A stretch of DNA of 64,000 bases from Actinoallomurus iriomotensis (lineage in GTDB: Bacteria > Actinomycetota > Actinomycetes > Streptosporangiales > Streptosporangiaceae), in contig NZ_BSTJ01000001.1 of NCBI RefSeq assembly GCF_030269445.1, positions 335,898-399,897 of the forward strand, in the 5' to 3' direction. Below, piece after piece: positions 9,224 through 16,998 of the stretch. The position numbers were made by a program, and so were the translations under genes. Under the pieces are notes generated by a model. It saw only the letters and a program-made list of their open reading frames with translations. It had not been told where the DNA came from and ran no database searches. Numbering within the stretch: the stretch's first letter is position 1; each line of letters begins with the position of its first letter.

Positions 9224-10087
9224 ATGACTGCCCAGCTGACCAACCCCATCGGGGCACACGTGCCGGTGGCCGGCGGCCTGGCCACCGGCGGGCTGCGTTA
9301 CGCGGCGCAGATCGGCGCCGAGGCCATCCAGGTCTTCGTCAGCAACCCGCGCGGATGGGCGCTGGCGGCCGGCAAGGAGGCCGAGGACCACAAGCTGCGG
9401 GAGCACGCCGAACGCACCGGCATGCCGGTGTTCGTGCACTCCCCGTACCTCATCAACGTCGGGTCGCCCAACCCGCGGACGGTCGCCAGTTCGGTGGCCT
9501 CGATCCGGCACTCGCTCGTGCGCGGCGCCGCGATCGGCGCCCGCGGCGTCGTCGTGCACACCGGCTCGGCGGTGTCCCAGGCGCGTGAGGCCGCCGTACG
9601 CCAGCTGCGCGAGCACCTGCTCCCCCTCCTCGACGAGATCCCGGCGGACGGCCCCGACCTGCTGTTCGAACCGATGGCCGGGCAGGGCGCGATGCTGTGC
9701 GCGACCGTCCAGGACCTCGGCCCGTACCTGGACACCGTGGACCGCCACCCGCGCGCCGGGGTGTGCCTGGACACCTGCCACGCGTTCGCGGCCGGCCACG
9801 ACCTGGCCGCGCCGGGCGGCGTGGCCGCGATGCTGGACGCGCTCGCCCTGACGGCCGGCGCCGACCGGCTGAAGCTGATCCACGCGAACGACTCCAAGGA
9901 CGGCTGCGGCTCGGCCAAGGACCGGCACGAGAACATCGGCGAGGGCCGAATCGGGGCGGAGCCGTTCGCCGAACTGTTCCGCCACCCGGTGAGCCAAGGC
10001 GTGCCCCTGGTGATCGAGACCCCGGGCCGCAGCGCCGAACCACACCGCGCGGACGTGGAGACCCTGAAGGCCCTCCGCGACCGCTGA
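9224..10087 (+). CDS. nfo: Deoxyribonuclease IV (AP endonuclease family 2)
   Basis: Zn-dependent endonuclease IV that cleaves DNA at abasic sites in base-excision repair. The 287 residues start with the family motif IGAHVPVAGGL. Metal ligands are visible in VHSPYLIN, VVHTG, LLFEPMAGQG, CLDTCHAFAAGHD, IHANDSKDGCGSAKDRHENIGEG and VIETPG. TAGGCT at 9209-9214 is 9 nt before the ATG and no Shine-Dalgarno is present, so the message is leaderless or nearly so. Confidence 0.92.
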   Translation: MTAQLTNPIGAHVPVAGGLATGGLRYAAQIGAEAIQVFVSNPRGWALAAGKEAEDHKLREHAERTGMPVFVHSPYLINVGSPNPRTVASSVASIRHSLVRGAAIGARGVVVHTGSAVSQAREAAVRQLREHLLPLLDEIPADGPDLLFEPMAGQGAMLCATVQDLGPYLDTVDRHPRAGVCLDTCHAFAAGHDLAAPGGVAAMLDALALTAGADRLKLIHANDSKDGCGSAKDRHENIGEGRIGAEPFAELFRHPVSQGVPLVIETPGRSAEPHRADVETLKALRDR

Positions 10088-10685
10088 CCTGGCGCGCCCC
10101 CACCGGTGAGACGGACCGCGAACAGGTCGGCGCCGCCCGGGCGCACGGCCGCCGGAGACGCGCGTCTTCCAGGGACGCGGAGCGAAGGCCCGGTGAGACG
10201 CGCGCCACTGAGGTCGATTCGACCCCGAGCGCGGGCGGCAGGTGCGGGCTCGGGCGACGCGACGGCGGACGAACGCCTCCAGGACGTGCTGCTGGGGCGA
10301 ATCGTGGGCGACGTGAGCGAACGCGGAGACGCCGCCGAGGCAAGCCCTCGACGTCGGCGGCGGCGGGCTCTCCAGGGCCTTGCCAGAGCCGGACGCGCGG
10401 TGCGACAGCCGGTGGGTACGGCCCCAGGCGCGGCGGGGAGACGATCACCACGGCGCCGCCGATGGAGAGGCCCAGGAGCCGGACGTCCTGCCGGTCATCG
10501 AGGGCGCATCCAGCCCGGCATCTTCCACAGCGCCGTCGCGTACCGCCGAAGGCGCACAACCGGGCAAGCGCCCGGGCGGCGACCCGCACCCCCGGACGGG
10601 TGAGCTCGTACCGCCTCTGCGCCGCCGGCCGCGTCCTGGTGCGAGACGCCGGGCGGCGCCTTCCCGGCGTCCCCGGGCCGGAACG
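10088..10685. other. About 600 bp without a recognisable gene
   Basis: Several frames stay open because of high GC, but their translations are Arg/Pro/Gly-rich without family motifs. None has a good ribosome-binding site or a leaderless promoter. No tRNA or phage feature is recognised. It separates endonuclease IV from the small RNA candidate. Confidence 0.6.
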
Positions 10686-10740
10686 AAAAAAGGCCTGGGT
10701 GCCGCTGAACAACCCCCCGACCGTTCAGCAGCACCCAGGC
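10686..10740 (-). terminator. Intrinsic terminator
   Basis: On the minus strand GCCTGGGTGC...GCACCCAGGC forms a stem of about 18 pairs with a 12-nt loop. It is followed by C and six U (10691-10686). It would end the small RNA or any read-through from the symporter gene. Confidence 0.8.
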
Positions 10741-10803
10741 GCCGCCGCCTGGCCTCCACCCCCCCGAGTCGGAGCCTGGCGGCCGTCCCGAGAACGTTGC
10801 TGT
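10686..10803 (-). ncRNA. Structured small RNA candidate with 6C-like twin hairpins
   Basis: Two adjacent GC hairpins have loops built on a homopolymer run. Hairpin 10744-10783 has a 10-bp stem with one mismatch and seven C in the loop (10759-10765, plus-strand reading). Hairpin 10693-10740 has an 18-pair stem with one mismatch and six C (10713-10718). Two hairpins with at least six C per loop is the hallmark of the actinobacterial 6C RNA. However, the transcription signals lie on the minus strand: TAGTGT at 10815-10810 and a U6 tract after the second hairpin. A minus transcript of about 118 nt would have G-rich loops. The plus strand shows neither promoter nor terminator, so the strand is uncertain. 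Confidence 0.6.
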
Positions 10804-10937
10804 GCCGAAACACTAGGGTCCGCACGTGCCGCGGCGAAACCCATAAAGCCCTTGCCTCGGTAAACGGTTAGTAGTCGGCGGTATGCGTTCGGCAACCTCG
10901 GTCTGAGCGGTCGCTCCGGTGCGACGAACGGCGGGGT

Positions 10938-12614
10938 TCACGGGCGGTCCTCCGGGAGGTGCATGCGAGCCATCGCCCGGTGCGTGTGCGCGGGGACGGT
11001 CGCACGCGTCAGCAACGACACTCCGATCATCGCGGCGAACCCCAGCGGCACCGTGACGAGCGCCGGCTGTTCGATCAGCATGCCGAGCCAGCCGGGGCGC
11101 TGGCCGCCGAGGATCCGCGCGAGGCCGGCGGCGGTGGCCGGTCCGCCGCCCGCGAGCACGCCCGCGACCGCGCCCGCCGGGGTGAGGCGCGACCACCAGA
11201 CGCCCAGGACCAGCAGCGGGCACAGCGACGACGCAGCGACCGCGAAGGCGAGGGTGATCAGGGCCATCGACTGCGGTACGCACGTCAGCACCGCGAGGAG
11301 GAGCGGGACCGCCATGGTGATCACCGCGGACAGCCGGAAGCCGCTCGCGCCGCCGCCGAAGTTGCCGGAGATGCTGCCGGAGACCGCGACGACCACCCCG
11401 CAGGAGGTGGAGGCGAACGCCGCGAACGCCCCGGTGGCGACGAGGATGGTCAGCAGGTCGCCCGCGAGGCCCGGCAGGATCCGGTGGGGCAGCATCAGGA
11501 GCGTCGCGTCGGTCTCGCCGGTCATCAGGAGCTCGGGCGTGTAGAGCCGGCCGAGCGTGCCGAACAGCGCCGGGAACAGGTAGAAGGCGGCCAGCATCAG
11601 CACCACGATCTTCGCGGTACGGCGTGCGGCGCGCCCGCCGGCGTTGGAGTAGAAGCGGACGACGAGGTGCGGTAGGCCCATGGTGCCGAGCAGGACGCTG
11701 AGCAGCACGGAGTACGTCGCGGCGAGCGGATGGTCGCGCCCGCCCGAGAACGGCGTCGCCCACCGGTCACCGCGCAGGAGCGTCAGCTGGTCGGTGTGCG
11801 GCACCGCGGCGCCGGCCGGGAAGCGCAGCCGCGCCCCGGCACGTACGCGATGCGTCCCGGCGTCCAGCCGCACGGGCTCACCGTTGTGGTGCCGCCCGTC
11901 GACGACGCCACGGACGGTGAGGACGGCGGGCGCGGTGAGCCGCATCCCCGCGCTCGTGCCGGCCGTGACCGTCGTCGGCCGGTGGAAGTACGGAGCGCGC
12001 GCCGCGTCGGCGTCGTTCTGCAGCCGCCAGACGGCCAGGAAGATCAGTCCCGGCACGACCACCGCGATGAGCTTGAGCCAGAACTGGACGGCCTGCATAC
12101 CGGTGATGCTGCGCATGCCGCCCGGCAGGATCATCACGCCCACCGCGACGACGACGGCCACCCAGCCGGTCCACACGGGCAGCCCGCTTATTACCGACAG
12201 TGTTACGCCCGCCCCCTGAAACTGCGGAAGGAGGTAGAACCAGCCGATGACGACGACGCAGGCGCTGACGGCGTGCCGGACCGTACGCGATCCGAGCCGC
12301 CAGGCCGCGAAGTCGGACAAGGTGTACGCGCCGGAGCGGCGGAGGGGAGCCGTGACGAGTGTCAGCAGCACCACATGGCCGGCGGCGGCGCCGATCGGCA
12401 GCCACAGCATGTCCGCGCCGTACGCGAGCACGAGGCCGGCCATGCCCAGGAAGGCCGCGGCGGAGATGTACTCCCCGCTGATCGCCGAGGCGTTCCACCA
12501 CGGCGAGACCTCGCGTGACGCGGCGTACAGGTCGCAGGCGTGCGCGGGCCGCGTACGCGCGGAGACGCCCAGGAGAGAGGCGATGAGCAGCGCGAGCGCC
12601 ACCACCGTGATCAT
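10938..12614 (-). CDS. Sodium:solute symporter, acetate/monocarboxylate (ActP/MctC-like)
   Basis: Inner-membrane SSS-family symporter of 558 residues with about 13 hydrophobic segments. The early segment SPWWNASAISGEYISAAAFLGMAGLVLAYG is the family signature of cation/acetate symporters. SGLPVWTGW, ILPGGMRSITGMQAVQFW and GTMGLPHLVVRFYSN (partial) follow. A large extracytoplasmic loop lies around 215-300, as in ActP relatives. The start ATG has GTGAGGAGC upstream. It is last in a set with a small membrane protein, a LytTR regulator and a LytS-like kinase, which suggests ligand-induced uptake of acetate, propionate or pyruvate. The substrate is inferred from family only. Confidence 0.85.
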   Translation of the reverse strand: MITVVALALLIASLLGVSARTRPAHACDLYAASREVSPWWNASAISGEYISAAAFLGMAGLVLAYGADMLWLPIGAAAGHVVLLTLVTAPLRRSGAYTLSDFAAWRLGSRTVRHAVSACVVVIGWFYLLPQFQGAGVTLSVISGLPVWTGWVAVVVAVGVMILPGGMRSITGMQAVQFWLKLIAVVVPGLIFLAVWRLQNDADAARAPYFHRPTTVTAGTSAGMRLTAPAVLTVRGVVDGRHHNGEPVRLDAGTHRVRAGARLRFPAGAAVPHTDQLTLLRGDRWATPFSGGRDHPLAATYSVLLSVLLGTMGLPHLVVRFYSNAGGRAARRTAKIVVLMLAAFYLFPALFGTLGRLYTPELLMTGETDATLLMLPHRILPGLAGDLLTILVATGAFAAFASTSCGVVVAVSGSISGNFGGGASGFRLSAVITMAVPLLLAVLTCVPQSMALITLAFAVAASSLCPLLVLGVWWSRLTPAGAVAGVLAGGGPATAAGLARILGGQRPGWLGMLIEQPALVTVPLGFAAMIGVSLLTRATVPAHTHRAMARMHLPEDRP

Positions 12615-12651
12615 GAATGCTCCTCACCCGCTTCCGGCACCGAGGTGGTGG

Positions 12652-13002
12652 TCACTCGGGCCGTGCCGGTTCGGTGAAGGCGCGCTCGGCGCGCTCGGCG
12701 AGACGTACGTGGCGATGCGCGGCGACCACCCAGACGGGCTGGACGCCACCGCAGAGGATGAGCCAGGGCAACCGGACGCCCAGCAGCCGCACGTGGGACA
12801 GGCCCGGGGCGCAGGCGAACAACATCGGCAGGCCGGCGAGGAGAAGAAAGACGATCGTGAGGGTTGCGAGGGCCAGCCGGGCCTGCGTGCGGATCAGGGA
12901 TCTGACCCGTGCCGCGCCCGGCTCCAGATGTTCGTCGGGAGGTCTTCGGCGGGGGCCACGCCTGCGGGCCCCGCGAACGGTGACGGTGACGCGTTCGGTC
13001 AT
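12652..13002 (-). CDS. Small two-TM protein, DUF485-like symporter partner
   Basis: A 116-residue protein with a basic N-terminus and two hydrophobic segments (LALATLTIVFLLLAGLPMLFA about 44-64 and LPWLILCGGVQPVWVVA about 77-93). Position between regulator and symporter and size match the DUF485/YjcH-type proteins that accompany ActP. The sequence match itself is not strong enough to be certain. Its ATG overlaps the stop of the LytTR gene (ATGA), which indicates translational coupling. Confidence 0.65.
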   Translation of the reverse strand: MTERVTVTVRGARRRGPRRRPPDEHLEPGAARVRSLIRTQARLALATLTIVFLLLAGLPMLFACAPGLSHVRLLGVRLPWLILCGGVQPVWVVAAHRHVRLAERAERAFTEPARPE

Positions 13003-13757
13003 CTCGGGCCGCGGGCCTCCTGCCGGAATCTGCGGACGAGCAGGTCGCGGACCTCGCGGGTGTGTCGCCGGCTCACGAGCAGCGGGCGCTCGCCGACCTG
13101 CAGGACCGCGCGGCCGTCGTCGAACCGCAGCTCGCTGATGTGCGCCGTGGAGACCAGCGTCTTGCGGTGGATGCGGATGAATCCGACCGGCCGCCACCGC
13201 TCGGCCAGTGCGGCGAGCGGCACGCGGATGAGGTAGCTGCCGTCGAAGGTGTGGAGTCGTACGTAGTCGCCGTGCGCCTCGGCGTGGGTGACGGCGGCGA
13301 GCGGGATCATCCGCGTGCGGCCGCCGAGTTCGACCGGGATCATCTCGTCGGCCTCGGGCTCCTCGGCTGCGGCGTCGCGGCGAACGGTCTGCTCGACGCG
13401 GCGAACGGCCTCGCTGAGGCGGCCAGGGTCGACCGGCTTGAGGAGGTAGTCGACCGCGCCGAGCTCGAACGCGGTCACCGCGAACTCCTCGTGGGCGGTG
13501 ACGAAGACGACGGCGGGCGGATCGGCGAAGCCGGTGACCAGCCGGGTGAAGTCGAGCCCGTCGAGGCCCGGCATGCGGATGTCGAGGAAGACGGCGTCGA
13601 GCCGGTCGCCTTCGGTCACCATGCGGCCGAGGTCGCGCAGCGCCTCCGCGGCGTCGGCCGCGGGCTGGACGGCCTGCACACGCGGGTGCCGGCGGAGGAG
13701 GTAGGTGAGCTCCTCGAGGGCCGGGGCCTCGTCGTCTGCGGCGAGCACGCGCAACAT
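12999..13757 (-). CDS. LytTR-family response regulator
   Basis: A 252-residue cytoplasmic response regulator. The receiver domain (1-125) has the acidic pair ADDEAPALEEL, phospho-acceptor Asp59 in DAVFLDIRMPG, VFVTAHEEFA and the Lys in YLLKPVDP. A LytTR DNA-binding domain covers about 139-248 (YVRLHTFDGSYLIRVPLAAL, RIHRKTLVSTAHI). It should receive phosphate from the kinase encoded immediately upstream. No direct-repeat LytTR box was identified by eye. Confidence 0.92.
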   Translation of the reverse strand: MLRVLAADDEAPALEELTYLLRRHPRVQAVQPAADAAEALRDLGRMVTEGDRLDAVFLDIRMPGLDGLDFTRLVTGFADPPAVVFVTAHEEFAVTAFELGAVDYLLKPVDPGRLSEAVRRVEQTVRRDAAAEEPEADEMIPVELGGRTRMIPLAAVTHAEAHGDYVRLHTFDGSYLIRVPLAALAERWRPVGFIRIHRKTLVSTAHISELRFDDGRAVLQVGERPLLVSRRHTREVRDLLVRRFRQEARGPR

Positions 13758-13819
13758 GGCAGGAGACTGCCCCCTTTACTCTCCGTGTGCAATAGCTTTC
13801 ATGGAGTAAGACGTGACTC

Positions 13820-15019
13820 TTACCCGGCGGACAGATCGGTGTGGCACTTGGGCACTCGGAGGCTCACTTTCATGCCCGCGCCGACCGCGGTCTCGATGAC
13901 CAGGCCGTACTCCTCGCCGTAGACCTGGCGCAGCCGGTCGTCCACGTTGAGCAGGCCGATGCCGCGCGTCGTACCGCTGTCGTCGCCCGATTCGAGCAGG
14001 GCCCGCAGCTTGTCGGGGTCCATGCCGACACCGTCGTCCTCGATGCTGATCGCCGCCTCGGCACCGGCGTCGCGGGCCACGATGCGCACGTGGAACCGCG
14101 GCATGCCGCACTCCATGCCGTGGCGGATGGCGTTCTCGACCAGCGGCTGCAGCGACAGGAACGGCACGGCGACGGGCAGCACCTCGGGCGCGATCTCGAC
14201 GCTGAACCGCAGGCGGTCCTCGCCGAACCGCGCGCGTTCGAGCAGCAGGTAACGGTCGATCGAGCGGAGCTCCTCGGCCAGGGTGGTGAAGTCGCGCGGG
14301 TTGCGGAACGAATAGCGGGCGAAGTCGGCGAAGTCGAGCACCAGCTCGCGGGCGCGCTCGGGGTCGGTGCGCACGAACGACGCGATCGTGGTCAGCGAGT
14401 TGTAGACGAAGTGCGGGGAGATCTGGGCACGCAGCGCGCGCATCTCGGCCTCCATGAGCCGCGCCTTGGAGGAGTCGAGCTCGGCGAGTTCGAGCTGCCC
14501 GGACATCCAGCGGGCCACCTCGCCCAGGATCCGCAGCCGGTGGAACCGCGCGCGCTCGGCGTACGCCGCGAGGGCGCCCGCGACCCGGCCGTCGATGGTC
14601 AGCGGCGCGATCATGGCGACCCGGACCTGGCAGTGCGGGTCGCCGCAGGGGTCGAGCTCCCGGACGATCACCCGGGACCGGGCGGAGGTCAGGACCGGCT
14701 CGGCGAGGCGGAGCGTGGAGTCGGAGTGGGCGATGCCGCCCTCCCAGACGAGGAGCCGCTCGGTGTCGGTGACCGCGACGACCGGGACGCCGAGCAGGTC
14801 GCGTAAGTGCCGTACGGCCTTGCGGGCGGAGTCCTCGGTCAGCCCCGCCCGTAGCGAGGTGGAGGCGACCGAGACGGTGTGCAGCGCGGCGAAGGTCGCC
14901 TCGTCGGCCAGAGCGCCCCTGCCGGTGCGCTGCCGCATGGCGCACAGCGACCAGCCGGCGGCGCCCACGGTGAGGGCGGACGCCACGGCGATCAGCGCGT
15001 CGGCGGAAGTCACGAGCAT
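13820..15019 (-). CDS. LytS/YpdA-type sensor histidine kinase
   Basis: About 399 residues. One N-terminal membrane segment (ALIAVASALTVGAAGWSLC) is followed by a GAF-like region (about 60-170) with a Cys pair in LDPCGDPHCQV that may bind metal or sense redox. The His_kinase domain has QISPHFVYNSLTTIASF with the phospho-His near 199. The HATPase domain follows with LVENAIRHGM and DDGVGMD. The start is uncertain: ATG 15019 is chosen, but GTG 15046 is in frame and would include a TTA Leu codon. It forms a pair with the LytTR regulator, like systems that control organic-acid importers. Confidence 0.88.
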   Translation of the reverse strand: MLVTSADALIAVASALTVGAAGWSLCAMRQRTGRGALADEATFAALHTVSVASTSLRAGLTEDSARKAVRHLRDLLGVPVVAVTDTERLLVWEGGIAHSDSTLRLAEPVLTSARSRVIVRELDPCGDPHCQVRVAMIAPLTIDGRVAGALAAYAERARFHRLRILGEVARWMSGQLELAELDSSKARLMEAEMRALRAQISPHFVYNSLTTIASFVRTDPERARELVLDFADFARYSFRNPRDFTTLAEELRSIDRYLLLERARFGEDRLRFSVEIAPEVLPVAVPFLSLQPLVENAIRHGMECGMPRFHVRIVARDAGAEAAISIEDDGVGMDPDKLRALLESGDDSGTTRGIGLLNVDDRLRQVYGEEYGLVIETAVGAGMKVSLRVPKCHTDLSAG

Positions 15020-15098
15020 GACAGCAGAAGGTAATACCGCAGTCACGATACGCGTGGGTCTTTGCCCGTAAGCGGTCTGGTTCCCGTGCCCGGACGTG

Positions 15099-15692
15099 TC
15101 AGGCCGGCGGGGTCTCCTCCTGGTAGGAGTAGCGCTGCTCCAGCCAGGGGTCGGCGATGTTGTGGTAGCCGCGTTCCTCCCAGAAGCCGCGCCGGTCGGC
15201 GACGAGGTACTCGATCGCGCGGACCCATTTGACGCTCTTCCAGGCGTACAGGTGCGGGACGACCATGCGGAGCGGCCCGCCGTGCTCAAGGCTGAGGGGC
15301 TCGCCGTCGCGGTGGGTGGCCAGCAGGGACGTGTCGGCGAGGAAGTCCGACATCCGCACGTTCGCGCTGTAGCCGTACTCGGCCCAGACCATCACGTGGG
15401 TGGCGTCGTCCGCGGGCGGGGCGAGCGCGGCCAGCGCCGTCGCGCGGACGCCCTCCCACACGACGTCCCGGATGGAGAACTTCGTGACGCAGTGGAAGTC
15501 GGCCGTGACCCGCTCCCGTGCCATCGCCGCGACCTCGGGCCAGGTCCAGCGGGTCTCCTGCCCGGAGGCGGTCGCGCCCTGCACCCGCAGGTCCCAGCGC
15601 TCGGGACGGAACTTCGGCACCGGACCGTAGTGGAGTACCGGCCAGTTACGCGGAACGTGCTGTCCCGGCGGGAGCGGCTCTTCAGCCGCCAT
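15099..15692 (-). CDS. Sulfite-oxidase-family molybdopterin oxidoreductase
   Basis: A 197-residue cytosolic protein with the sulfite-oxidase-type Mo-cofactor fold only: no heme, no dimerisation domain, no signal peptide. The molybdenum-ligand Cys is Cys68 in ADFHCVTKFS. EHGGPLRMVVPHLYAWKSVKWVRAIEYL is the conserved C-terminal block in outline. Members of this short class are common in actinobacteria, and the physiological substrate is unknown. A GTG at 15695 is an alternative start. Confidence 0.85.
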   Translation of the reverse strand: MAAEEPLPPGQHVPRNWPVLHYGPVPKFRPERWDLRVQGATASGQETRWTWPEVAAMARERVTADFHCVTKFSIRDVVWEGVRATALAALAPPADDATHVMVWAEYGYSANVRMSDFLADTSLLATHRDGEPLSLEHGGPLRMVVPHLYAWKSVKWVRAIEYLVADRRGFWEERGYHNIADPWLEQRYSYQEETPPA

Positions 15693-15807
15693 CACGTATC
15701 TTCCGCCCGCAGTCCCTCATCGCCCGCCATCCTGCCATTCGCCCCGAGACGGGCAACGCGGGCCCCTACCGCACGCGCATCCCCCGGCATGGGCTACTGT
15801 GTGCGGC

Positions 15808-15879
15808 GTGAGCAACGTCTTCTCCTTTAGCTATGGCGGGCCCGGGTCACGGGCGGCTGCCAGGAAGACGCTGCACTAA
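15808..15879 (+). CDS. Phe/Tyr-rich leader peptide of the DAHP synthase gene
   Basis: A 23-codon ORF beginning VSNVFSFSYGGPG, with Phe at codons 5 and 7 and Tyr at codon 9. TACTGT (15795-15800) lies exactly 7 nt before the GTG, so the mRNA should be leaderless and translated from its first base. It is followed after 11 nt by a strong terminator and then the aromatic-pathway gene. Enrichment for pathway end products, position and the downstream terminator indicate an attenuation leader. Confidence 0.8.
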   Translation: MSNVFSFSYGGPGSRAAARKTLH

Positions 15880-15890
15880 AGGCAACCGCT

Positions 15891-15935
15891 GACGAATGCC
15901 CCGGGCCGACTGGCCCGGGGCATTCGTCGTTTCTG
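15891..15935 (+). terminator. Attenuator terminator upstream of DAHP synthase
   Basis: A perfect 17-bp stem, GACGAATGCCCCGGGCC (15891-15907) with its complement (15912-15928), has a GACT loop and is followed by GTTTCTG. The leader segment GGCCCGGG (15839-15846), just after the Phe/Tyr codons, can pair with CCCGGGCC in the 5' arm and act as antiterminator. Confidence 0.82.
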
Positions 15936-15950
15936 GGAAGAGAGAACAGC

Positions 15951-16973
15951 ATGGTCGTCGTCATGGCCGCCGAGGCCGGGGAAGCCGATGTCCAGGCCGT
16001 CGTCGAACGCGTCGAGTCGGCGGGCGCCGAGGCGTTCGTCAGCCGGGGTGTGAACCGCACGATCGTCGGGCTGGTCGGCGACGTGGAACGGCTCGGCACG
16101 CTGAACCTGCGCGGGATGCGCGGCGTCGCCGACGTCGTGCGCATCTCGGTGCCGTACAAGCTGGTCAGCCGGGAGAACCACCCCGACCGCTCGGTCGTAC
16201 GGGTCGGCGGCGTGCCGATCGGGCCGGGGACGATGACGCTGATCGCCGGGCCGTGCGCGGTGGAGACGCCGGAGCAGACCCTCCAGGCGGCACAGATGGC
16301 GCAGGCCGCCGGTGCGACGTTGCTGCGGGGCGGGGCCTTCAAGCCGCGGACGTCGCCGTACGCGTTCCAGGGCCTGGGCGAGAAGGGCCTGCGGATCCTG
16401 GCCGAGGTGCGGGCCGAGACGGGCATGCCGATCGTGACGGAGGTGGTGGACGCCCACGACGTGGAGCTGGTCTCCTCCTACGCGGACATGTTGCAGGTCG
16501 GCACGCGCAACATGCAGAACTTCGCGCTGCTGCAGGCGGTCGGCGGGGCGGGCAGGCCGGTGATGCTCAAGCGCGGCTTCAACGCGACGATCGAGGAGTG
16601 GCTGATGGCCGCCGAGTACATCGCGCAGCGGGGCAACCTGGACATCGTCCTGTGCGAGCGCGGCATCCGGACGTTCGAGAAGGCCACGCGGAACACGCTG
16701 GACATCTCCGCGGTGCCGGTCGCCCAGCGGCTGTCGCACCTGCCCGTCATCATCGACCCGTCGCACTCGGGCGGGCGCCGGGAGCTGGTGCTGCCGCTCA
16801 CGCGCGCGGCGATCGCGGTGGGGGCCGACGGGGTGATCATCGACGTGCACCCGCATCCGGAAGAGGCGCTGTGCGACGGTCCGCAGGCGCTCGTCAACGG
16901 CGATCTACGCGAACTGGCCAAGACCGTCCGCGACCTGCCCCCGCTGGTGGGCCGCACCCTCACCACCGTGTGA
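15951..16973 (+). CDS. aroF: 3-deoxy-7-phosphoheptulonate (DAHP) synthase, class I-beta
   Basis: First enzyme of the shikimate pathway, joining PEP and erythrose-4-phosphate. The 340 residues include an N-terminal ferredoxin-like regulatory domain (1-80), which in this subclass binds Phe/Tyr. The catalytic barrel has LIAGPCAVET, LLRGGAFKPRTSPYAFQG, EVVDAHDVE, LQVGTRNMQNF, LKRGFNATIEEW, LCERGIRTFE and IDPSHSGGRR. Metal-binding Cys, His, Glu and Asp positions are present. GAAGAGAG precedes the ATG. Regulation is probably double: allosteric by the N-terminal domain and transcriptional by the leader. M. tuberculosis has a class II enzyme in the equivalent region, so the gene is not orthologous there. 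Confidence 0.94.
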   Translation: MVVVMAAEAGEADVQAVVERVESAGAEAFVSRGVNRTIVGLVGDVERLGTLNLRGMRGVADVVRISVPYKLVSRENHPDRSVVRVGGVPIGPGTMTLIAGPCAVETPEQTLQAAQMAQAAGATLLRGGAFKPRTSPYAFQGLGEKGLRILAEVRAETGMPIVTEVVDAHDVELVSSYADMLQVGTRNMQNFALLQAVGGAGRPVMLKRGFNATIEEWLMAAEYIAQRGNLDIVLCERGIRTFEKATRNTLDISAVPVAQRLSHLPVIIDPSHSGGRRELVLPLTRAAIAVGADGVIIDVHPHPEEALCDGPQALVNGDLRELAKTVRDLPPLVGRTLTTV

Positions 16974-16998
16974 ACCGGGCCGGAGAGGCGGCTCGCGG

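Noticed and set aside
10106-10603. 165-codon plus-strand frame downstream of endonuclease IV
   Set aside because: Arg/Pro/Gly-rich in every frame, no ribosome site or leaderless promoter, and no recognisable homology.
10686-10803. A confident call of canonical 6C RNA on the plus strand
   Set aside because: Hairpins fit, but no promoter or U-tract exists on that strand. Both are on the minus strand, so it is reported as a candidate with uncertain strand.
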